From the NCBI GenBank assembly GCA_934486875.1, contig CAKSPU010000021.1, positions 1 to 42,511 on the forward strand: 42,511 nt of DNA, written 5' to 3'. Below, in pieces: positions 36,977 through 42,511 of this stretch (position 1 is the first letter of the stretch; each line of letters starts with the position of its first letter). Origin of the DNA: an uncultured Oscillospiraceae bacterium. Lineage in GTDB: Bacteria > Bacillota > Clostridia > Oscillospirales > Ruminococcaceae. A program made the position numbers and the translations under genes. The notes below the pieces were generated by a model, which saw only the letters and a program-made list of their open reading frames with translations, made no database searches and was not told the origin of the DNA.

Positions 36977-37627
36977 CTGTCCCTCGTGCTCGTGGAGCTT
37001 TTCGGGATTTGACACCGATGATGGATCTTTTTCGGTTTCCTTGAAAATGTGCATTGCCGTGCCGCTGATAGTATAGATGATGCAGGCAGGACCGATAAGG
37101 AGTCCGATAAAAAGTGTAACTGTATTCCAGAAAATCACCGCAAGCTCAAATGCGAGAATGATTATGAGCAGGAAAGTTCTGCCTGTGTGCTTCATTGCAA
37201 GTCGGAAAGAGTTTTTCAGGCAGTTTGTGATGGTGTTTTCATAGCGGACGATGAGGGGGAACACATAGAGCAGTGAGAATGACAGGAAAAATGCTGTAAG
37301 AAAGCCCACGATAAGAAACGGCAGGCTGTTTTCAACTGCTCCCGCTATTTTGAAATCAAGATACACAGCTGCTGCCGCAACTATGGAGATAAGTCCGAGG
37401 GGAAGTCCCTGCTTCCAGTTTGCCTTGAACGCCGATAAGAAGTCGCTCAGGATGTGTCCCTCGGACTCGTCAAGGAACTTCATCGTCACTGAAAATGCTG
37501 CCGCCGTGCTGCACCCGATCGTGACTATCGGCAGGCTGAACACGAGCCACAGGATATTCAGAACGATAACGTCTGTGAGGCGCTGCATAAATCTGTAGAG
37601 GGGACTGTCGATACTGAAAAATTTCAC
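36974..37627 (-). CDS. YesL family (DUF624) membrane protein
   Basis: A 217-residue membrane protein with about five to six spans. The N-terminus NILWLVFSLPIVTIGCSTAAAFSV is the DUF624 signature. Such genes sit beside LplB/YtcP-type sugar permeases in many Firmicutes (yesL beside yesM-Q), which is exactly the context here. Their function is not settled. GTG 37627 is the start: AAGGAG lies eight bases upstream and no ATG is near. It is the third gene of the permease operon, after a 62-base gap with a hairpin. Confidence 0.9.
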   Translation of the reverse strand: MKFFSIDSPLYRFMQRLTDVIVLNILWLVFSLPIVTIGCSTAAAFSVTMKFLDESEGHILSDFLSAFKANWKQGLPLGLISIVAAAAVYLDFKIAGAVENSLPFLIVGFLTAFFLSFSLLYVFPLIVRYENTITNCLKNSFRLAMKHTGRTFLLIIILAFELAVIFWNTVTLFIGLLIGPACIIYTISGTAMHIFKETEKDPSSVSNPEKLHEHEGQ

Positions 37628-37649
37628 GCTTTTTTCTCCTTAAAGCTAT

Positions 37650-37687
37650 AGGGTACGGGATCTCCCCCGTACCCTATTATTTTTTGT
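37650..37687. terminator. Hairpin between permease gene and yesL
   Basis: GGGTACGGG / CCCGTACCC stem with a short loop, between the ytcP-like gene and yesL. On the minus strand no T-run follows, so for this operon it is more likely an mRNA-end stabiliser or partial terminator that sets yesL lower than the permeases. Confidence 0.65.
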
Positions 37688-37689
37688 GA

Positions 37690-38649
37690 TCAGCCCTTTA
37701 CCGCACCAAGCATAATTCCCTTTTCAAAGTATCTCTGCATAAAGGGATATACAAGAAGAATTGGGATTATTGTAACCATTGAAATGGTGTACTGGATAAC
37801 CTTGGTATTGAGCATTCCCGCAACAGCTGTACTGTCTCCTGCGGAGGCACCGTTCATAAGAGCGCTCAGGTTTGAAGATGAGTTCAGATAAACGTAAAGT
37901 CTGTGCTGGAGAGTGTAGAGCGAGGGTGAGTTTGCGTTGTAAATAAGTGAATCCTGGAAGGAGTTCCAATGTCCTACAGCGCCGAAAATGGTAATGGTCG
38001 CAAGAATAGGCTTGCTGAGAGGCCAGATGATCTTGTGGAATATCGTCCAGTAGCCTGCGCCGTCCATAAAGGCACTTTCCTCGATCTCGTGAGGAATGGA
38101 CTCAACATAGGTCTTAACAAGAATAATGTTATAGGGGGATACGATCGCAGGAATGATATATACCCAGAAGGTATTTGTAAGGCCCAGCATTGCGAAGTTT
38201 AAGTAGGTGGGGATAAGTCCTGCGTTGAAGTACATCGTTACAACGAGGAAGCGGTACCAGAATTTTCTGTGCCACATCTCCTGCTTGGTCATCAGATAGC
38301 CTGCAAGTCCCGATGCGAAAACCATAAGGGCAGTACCGAGAACGGTTCTCAGAAGTGTGATGCCGAAAGAGTTCCACAGGTCATTTACATTGCCCATTGC
38401 GATGTAGTTCTGGATAGTGAGGTTCTTTGGCAGGAATGTGATAGCGCCCTTTACAACAAGGTCACTGGAGGAGATTGTGTTGATGAATATGTAGTAGAAG
38501 GGGAAGATACAGCTGAGTGTGAACAGTCCGAAGAACAGGTAGTTCAGGATATTGAAAACAAGATCCTGCCAGCTGAGCTTTATGTGGGTGGTGTGCTGCC
38601 TGAAGCGCTTTTCTTCCGCTTTTTTAGCCTTTATCTCTTCAATAGACAT
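37690..38649 (-). CDS. Sugar ABC transporter permease, YtcP/LplC type
   Basis: A 319-residue inner-membrane permease of the CUT1 carbohydrate importers. About six spans and the cytoplasmic EAA loop EESAFMDGAGYWTIFHKIIWPLSKP (about 190-214) are visible. The extra N-terminal cytoplasmic stretch (1-26) is charged. ATG 38649 follows AAAGGAG. It would pair with the LplB-like subunit 15 bases upstream. No solute-binding protein or ATPase gene is in the window; this group usually uses a shared MsmX-type ATPase encoded elsewhere, so the missing ATPase is expected but a missing binding protein is not. Confidence 0.95.
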   Translation of the reverse strand: MSIEEIKAKKAEEKRFRQHTTHIKLSWQDLVFNILNYLFFGLFTLSCIFPFYYIFINTISSSDLVVKGAITFLPKNLTIQNYIAMGNVNDLWNSFGITLLRTVLGTALMVFASGLAGYLMTKQEMWHRKFWYRFLVVTMYFNAGLIPTYLNFAMLGLTNTFWVYIIPAIVSPYNIILVKTYVESIPHEIEESAFMDGAGYWTIFHKIIWPLSKPILATITIFGAVGHWNSFQDSLIYNANSPSLYTLQHRLYVYLNSSSNLSALMNGASAGDSTAVAGMLNTKVIQYTISMVTIIPILLVYPFMQRYFEKGIMLGAVKG

Positions 38650-38664
38650 AACGACACTCCTTTC

Positions 38665-40179
38665 TTATACGATGCTCTCGCCACGGACAGCCTTGGAGAT
38701 GCCGTTTGCGGAGAAGAGGAGAATTACGCTTATGAGCGATTTTACCATACCGATAACCGTGGACAGAGGGATAAGTCCGCTTCCGATACCAAGGTTATAA
38801 ACGTAAAGGTCAAGCACCTCGATGCTTGCTGCGTTCTTTGCATTGGAGAATACAAGGTACTGATCCATACCGTTTGTGAGGATATTTGCGATGGACATAA
38901 GGAGGAGCACCATATATGTGGGGATAAGGGAGGGAACCGTTACATACCACATTTTCTGGAAGCGTCCTGCGCCGTCAACGGTGGCAGCCTCGAAGAGAGA
39001 CTGGTCGATACCCGAGATAGCGGCTATGTAGATGATAGCACTCCAGCCGAGTCCCTTCCACATACCCCACGCAAGCATTTTCAGCCACATATGTGAGCTG
39101 TCCATAAGGTAGTTTGTGGTAACGGGATTGCCGATGCTCTTAAGGAATGTGTTGATAAAGCCGTCAGTGGAGAATATCGCAAGGGCGATAGCGTAAACAA
39201 GCACCCAGCTGATGAAGTTGGGGATAGTTGTGAAGGTCTGGACAAATCTTCTGAAGGTGTTGTTCTTTATCTCCGAAAGGAAGATCGCAAATATCATAGG
39301 AACGATACTTGTGAGGATTCCGAGACCGCTCATTGCAAGAGTGTTCTTGATAACACGGAGCATATCCTTTTTGGTGGCTGCATTCTGGAAAAGCTGAGTG
39401 AACCACTTGAAGCCCACGAATTTATCGGGTGAAAGGGTATCGCCTGCCTTGTAATCATAGAATGCATATCTCCAGCCGAAGAGGGGCAGGTAGGAGAAAA
39501 GGAACGCAAGAACGAGGATAGGGAGCATCATAAGGAAGAGCTTGTACTTATCCTCCATAAACATCTTGCCTGCCTTTGCAAAGGAGGGCAGCAGGAAGAA
39601 CACTGCAAGGCAAAGTGCCAGAAGCACAATGGTTATCACCATAAAAAGGCTGAAATAAGGGATAGTATCATAGGGAAGTATCTTTTCGGGGCGCTCGGTG
39701 AGGAGAACCTGGCTGTGAGCCTTGTTTATTCCGAAAAGGCAGCCCAGCATAAGGAGCGTACCGCCGCCCGTAACAGCAACAGCGAGTTTTTTCATCTTAT
39801 TGCTTCCGAGGGACATACAGCCGCCTACTGCATAGAAAACAGCCGCAACGATGGAAAGTGTGCCGGAATGGAAAAGGAGCTTGAATGTGGACTGCTCCAC
39901 CCAGCCCTTTGTAAAGGCACGTCCCAGATTTGATACCAGCGTATCATAAGCGATTCCGCAGGTGAAAAGGGACATATTCTTGTTGATCTTTTCACAAATC
40001 CTTGCGGGGTTGAACGAGGGGAAGAAGAGCAGCACGATCTCCATTATGAGCAGGGCTCTTATGCCCCACAGCAGGATATCCGCCGTTTTTTCCGCAGGGG
40101 TCTTTGGTATGGTTTTTTTCTTGACCTTTCCGATGTCGTCAGGATTTCTGACTGTTGCAACAGACGCATTTTCCGACAT
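38665..40179 (-). CDS. Sugar ABC transporter permease, LplB type, with an extra N-terminal membrane region
   Basis: A 504-residue permease against about 300 for ordinary LplB. The normal LplB part begins about residue 211 (KYKLFLMMLPILVLAFLFSYLPLFGWRYAF) and has the EAA loop EAATVDGAGRFQKMWYVTVPSLIP (about 397-420). The first 210 residues hold about four further spans of no family I know. I use ATG 40179: GGAGG stands nine bases upstream; the frame further upstream to 40335 covers the promoter. A LacI-type operator candidate (40226-40240) lies in the leader. Divergent malQ is 350 bases away. Confidence 0.92.
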   Translation of the reverse strand: MSENASVATVRNPDDIGKVKKKTIPKTPAEKTADILLWGIRALLIMEIVLLFFPSFNPARICEKINKNMSLFTCGIAYDTLVSNLGRAFTKGWVEQSTFKLLFHSGTLSIVAAVFYAVGGCMSLGSNKMKKLAVAVTGGGTLLMLGCLFGINKAHSQVLLTERPEKILPYDTIPYFSLFMVITIVLLALCLAVFFLLPSFAKAGKMFMEDKYKLFLMMLPILVLAFLFSYLPLFGWRYAFYDYKAGDTLSPDKFVGFKWFTQLFQNAATKKDMLRVIKNTLAMSGLGILTSIVPMIFAIFLSEIKNNTFRRFVQTFTTIPNFISWVLVYAIALAIFSTDGFINTFLKSIGNPVTTNYLMDSSHMWLKMLAWGMWKGLGWSAIIYIAAISGIDQSLFEAATVDGAGRFQKMWYVTVPSLIPTYMVLLLMSIANILTNGMDQYLVFSNAKNAASIEVLDLYVYNLGIGSGLIPLSTVIGMVKSLISVILLFSANGISKAVRGESIV

Positions 40180-40225
40180 CTTGCAGCACCTCCGAATGTT
40201 GATTTTCCGCCGTATCTTATATGAA

Positions 40226-40240
40226 TGTAAATCGTTTTCA
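40226..40240. promoter_or_regulatory. LacI-type operator candidate in the permease leader
   Basis: TGTAAATCGTTTTCA is a near-palindrome around TCG (five of six pairs). It shares WAATCGTTTWCA with the site at 40386-40404. It lies downstream of the permease promoter at roughly +60. Confidence 0.5.
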
Positions 40241-40306
40241 TACGGCTGTGAAAATATCCCGCCGCATATGACAGCGATATATTTTTCACAAATATTGTTT
40301 AAGGTC

Positions 40307-40335
40307 ATTATAACAGTTTTGGTGATAATTGTCAA
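40307..40335 (-). promoter_or_regulatory. Promoter of the permease-yesL operon
   Basis: Minus-strand TTGACA (40335-40330), 17-base spacer, TATAAT (40312-40307), a full consensus. The leader is about 120 bases. The rest of this 349-base gap holds the two operator candidates and the malQ promoter, and no gene. Confidence 0.85.
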
Positions 40336-40385
40336 GAGTTTTTTTGCAGCCGTCGGAAATTTTGTTTATGATAACAAGGAATATA

Positions 40386-40404
40386 TTTGTTAATCGTTTA
40401 CAAA
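40386..40404. promoter_or_regulatory. LacI-type operator candidate between the divergent promoters
   Basis: TTTGTTAA-TCG-TTTACAAA: arms of eight with one mismatch around TCG. It is 51 bases beyond the permease -35 and 59 before the malQ -35. With the site at 40226-40240 it brackets the permease promoter, centres about 162 bases apart. Confidence 0.5.
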
Positions 40405-40462
40405 TAATGCGGAGGGATTTTGTCCAAAATTGCATTAAATTTTATTTTTCTCCCCGTGGATA

Positions 40463-40491
40463 TTGCAATAAAAAGGGAAATAATGTATAAT
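40463..40491 (+). promoter_or_regulatory. Promoter of malQ
   Basis: TTGCAA (40463-40468), 17-base spacer, TATAAT (40486-40491). Confidence 0.65.
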
Positions 40492-40528
40492 GTAAATAAA
40501 TCATCTTCGGAAAGGGGCTTTTTAGTTT

Positions 40529-42022
40529 ATGAGAAGCTGCGGCGTGCTTATGCACATCACAAGTCTCCCCTCCCCCTGCGGAACGGGCACACTGGGCAGA
40601 GAGGCTTACAAATTTGTGGATTTTTTAAAGAAAGCGGGTCAGACCTACTGGCAGATACTGCCTGTGGGACCTACGGGCTTCGGTGATTCCCCCTATCAGA
40701 GCTACAGTGCTTTTGCGGGCAATCCCCTGCTCATCGACCTTGATATGCTCATAGACGAGGGGCTAATCTCTCCCGATGACAAGGATATGGAGCTTCTCAG
40801 AAAAAAAGAGAGCTTCTCCGATTTCGGTCAGCTTTTCTCATTCAAGCGCCTTATCCTGGCAAAGGCATATGCCGCATTCAGGTCAAAGGCAGATGCTGCA
40901 CAGACTGCTGATTACAGGGAATTTTGCCGCAAAAATGCAAAGTGGCTCGATGATTATGCGCTGTTTATGTCCCTAAAATATGCTTTCAAGCAGAAAATGT
41001 GGACGCTGTGGGACGACAAATACCGCCTCAGGGACAAGGCGGCTCTTGATGAATATTCAGCTGCTCACACCGAAGATATCGAAGTCTGGAAATTTATGCA
41101 GTACAAATTCATAAAGCAGTACAAGGCTCTGAAAAAATATGCAAACAAGAAGGGCATCAGAATTTTCGGAGATATGCCTATCTATGTTTCTATGGACAGC
41201 AGCGACATCTGGGCTGCACCCGAAATGTTTATGCTGGACAGCGACAGGAGACCCGTCAAGGTGGCAGGCTGTCCCCCCGATGATTTCTCTCCCACAGGTC
41301 AGCTCTGGGGCAATCCCCTTTATGACTGGGACTATATGGACAAGGACGGCTACAAGTGGTGGATATCCCGTGTAAAGTACAGCGCAAAGCTGTTTGACCT
41401 CACCCGTATCGACCATTTCAGAGGCTTTGAGAGCTTTTACGCTATCCCTGCGGAGGACGATACTGCGGAGCACGGCGAATGGCTCAAGGGTCCCTCAATG
41501 AAGCTTTTCAGAGCAATAAAAGCGGCTCTCGGCGATGTTCCTCTGGTGGCAGAGGATCTGGGCTTCCTCACCGATGATGTAAAGGCGATGCTCAGTGAGG
41601 CGGGATATCCGGGAATGAAAATACTGGAATTTGGCTTCGGCGGCGACAACAGCGATTATCTCCCCCACAACTACGTTAAAAACAGCGTTGTATATATCGG
41701 CACCCACGACAACGAGACCGCTCTCGGCTGGTATATGGGAATGGATAAAAATGGCAGAAAGCGTGTGAGAAAATACCTGGGTCTTTCAAAGGGCGCTTCG
41801 GACAGCGACATTGTGTGGGCGCTTATAAGAGCCGCATACGCAAGCGTTTCCGACGGCTGCGTTATCCAGATGCAGGATCTGCTCTGCCTTGACAACCGTG
41901 CAAGAATGAATATTCCCTCAACTATCGGCGGCGGCAACTGGGCTTGGCGCTTAAAGGGCGGCGAATGCACCCCCGAGCTTGCAAAGAAGCTCAAAAAGCT
42001 TGCTAAGATTTATTACAGATAA
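40529..42022 (+). CDS. malQ: 4-alpha-glucanotransferase (amylomaltase, DPE1 type, GH77)
   Basis: Transfers alpha-1,4-glucan segments between maltooligosaccharides in the cytoplasm, releasing glucose, and so feeds GlgP. 497 residues, normal for the DPE1 type. Catalytic residues Asp295 (TRIDHFRGF), Glu342 (VAEDLGF) and Asp394 (GTHDNETALGW) are all in place; the N-terminal HITSLPSPCGTGTLG and GDSPYQSYSAFAGNP blocks are GH77 hallmarks. ATG 40529 follows AAAGGGG at 11 bases. It diverges from the sugar permease operon and shares a candidate operator with it, so maltodextrin or another alpha-glucan may be the imported sugar. It ends at a strong terminator. Confidence 0.98.
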   Translation: MRSCGVLMHITSLPSPCGTGTLGREAYKFVDFLKKAGQTYWQILPVGPTGFGDSPYQSYSAFAGNPLLIDLDMLIDEGLISPDDKDMELLRKKESFSDFGQLFSFKRLILAKAYAAFRSKADAAQTADYREFCRKNAKWLDDYALFMSLKYAFKQKMWTLWDDKYRLRDKAALDEYSAAHTEDIEVWKFMQYKFIKQYKALKKYANKKGIRIFGDMPIYVSMDSSDIWAAPEMFMLDSDRRPVKVAGCPPDDFSPTGQLWGNPLYDWDYMDKDGYKWWISRVKYSAKLFDLTRIDHFRGFESFYAIPAEDDTAEHGEWLKGPSMKLFRAIKAALGDVPLVAEDLGFLTDDVKAMLSEAGYPGMKILEFGFGGDNSDYLPHNYVKNSVVYIGTHDNETALGWYMGMDKNGRKRVRKYLGLSKGASDSDIVWALIRAAYASVSDGCVIQMQDLLCLDNRARMNIPSTIGGGNWAWRLKGGECTPELAKKLKKLAKIYYR

Positions 42023-42035
42023 TATAATAAAGTAA

Positions 42036-42079
42036 AAAAACGGCGGAGAGCTCAGAAAGAGTTCTCCGCCGAAACTTTT
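42036..42079. terminator. Terminator of malQ (bidirectional)
   Basis: CGGCGGAGA / TCTCCGCCG stem with a loop near AGAAA. A-run before and ACTTTTG after. It lies between malQ and the converging small gene. Confidence 0.88.
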
Positions 42080-42091
42080 GCATATTAAAAC

Positions 42092-42403
42092 TCAGAAATC
42101 AGCTTCTTCGTCCTTTTCGTCCTTGTCAGACTTATCGGAAGCAGCTTCTACATCAGCATCATCTGCACCGTCGAGAGCCTCAAGCTCCTCAACATCGCTC
42201 TTGCTGTCGGAATCGTCCTTGTCGGAGCAGCCGCAGCAGTCGCAGCATTCATCATCGTCATCGCCGAAGTAGATCTCATCGTCATCATCGAAGCTGTAGT
42301 CATACTGCTCCAGCTCCTCACGCTTCTTCACAGCATAAACTGCGGCAGCAGCACCTGCAGCGGCAGCCAGCATTGTAAGAACGGCAACACCTAAACCTTT
42401 CAT
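42092..42403 (-). CDS. Small membrane protein with Cys cluster and acidic tail, 103 residues
   Basis: A 103-residue protein. An N-terminal membrane span (about 4-23, rich in Ala and Val) is followed by a basic KKREE and then a very acidic stretch: DDDDEIYFGDDDDE, a Cys cluster ECCDCCGCSD (five Cys within eight residues), and a long Asp/Glu/Ser tail. The span and charge predict a tail facing the cytoplasm or outside; this cannot be fixed. The Cys and Asp clusters suggest metal binding. No family is recognised. ATG 42403 follows AAGGAG at eight bases. The gene shares its terminator with malQ. Confidence 0.75.
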   Translation of the reverse strand: MKGLGVAVLTMLAAAAGAAAAVYAVKKREELEQYDYSFDDDDEIYFGDDDDECCDCCGCSDKDDSDSKSDVEELEALDGADDADVEAASDKSDKDEKDEEADF

Positions 42404-42511
42404 ACTGTCATCTCCTTAAAATATAAAAATATCATTAGAACCTGTCTTCACAAGCATATGCGCACGTCTTTTCGGCAAATTTTGCCGCAGACTGCGTTAA
42501 AAATCCTTGCC
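42404..42511 (-). other. Upstream region of the Cys-cluster gene
   Basis: AT-rich leader just before the gene, with a short CGGCAAA/TTTGCCG stem near 42474-42488. No convincing promoter boxes before the window edge. Confidence 0.3.

Overview
The window looks like a chromosomal segment of a Gram-positive anaerobic gut or rumen Clostridium relative, most probably of the Ruminococcus group (Oscillospirales). This is inferred from gene content: formate-tetrahydrofolate ligase, LplB/YtcP-type sugar permeases with a YesL protein, glycogen phosphorylase, DPE1 4-alpha-glucanotransferase, GH2 and GH113 glycosidases, and Firmicute-type Lon, EngB, Obg, Mini-III and YebC. Strong GGAGG-type ribosome sites and TTGACA/TGnTATAAT promoters fit this. 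I see no rRNA, tRNA, CRISPR array, prophage or complete IS element.

Layout. 0-3 kb: a terminal fragment of a small repeat, an unknown 149-residue protein and a chemoreceptor. 3-7 kb (minus strand): an MFS exporter with an attenuator-like leader, and glycogen phosphorylase. 7-15 kb (plus): YbaK deacylase with a cytoplasmic GH113 glycosidase, fhs, a CheY/CheX-like pair, a diacylglycerol-kinase-family lipid kinase and ligA. 15-19 kb (minus): a large cytoplasmic GH2 enzyme followed by an overlooked 37-residue membrane peptide. 19-22.5 kb (plus): membrane-anchored C39-like peptidase, GNAT, an unknown protein and an aldo/keto reductase, all tightly packed. 22.7-29.2 kb (minus): a degenerate GGDEF membrane protein, a DUF4240-like protein, and the lon-engB-lysA operon. 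29.5-32.7 kb (plus): obg, Mini-III RNase, a metallo-beta-lactamase-fold protein and yebC. 32.7-37 kb: MATE exporter (minus), radical SAM protein and a lipoprotein (plus). 37-42.5 kb: a sugar permease pair with yesL (minus), divergent malQ (plus) and a Cys/Asp-rich small membrane protein (minus).

How the genes work together. Carbohydrate use is the main theme. Oligosaccharides would enter through the LplB/YtcP permeases, which have no binding protein or ATPase in the window, and be cut inside the cell by GH2, GH113, MalQ and GlgP, none of which has a signal peptide. A signalling theme runs in parallel: chemoreceptor, CheY, a CheX-like protein with four MshEN-like (candidate c-di-GMP-binding) repeats, and a GGDEF protein lacking its signature acidic residue.

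Most notable items: (1) four tandem 29-residue-period MshEN-like repeats fused to a CheX-like domain; (2) a three-way alternative-pairing leader with a 9-codon reading frame ahead of the MFS exporter; (3) a Mini-III RNase gene whose only sensible start is ATA; (4) five copies of a MITE-like inverted-repeat element, some placed where they would alter gene starts or ends; (5) paired LacI-type operator candidates around the permease promoter.
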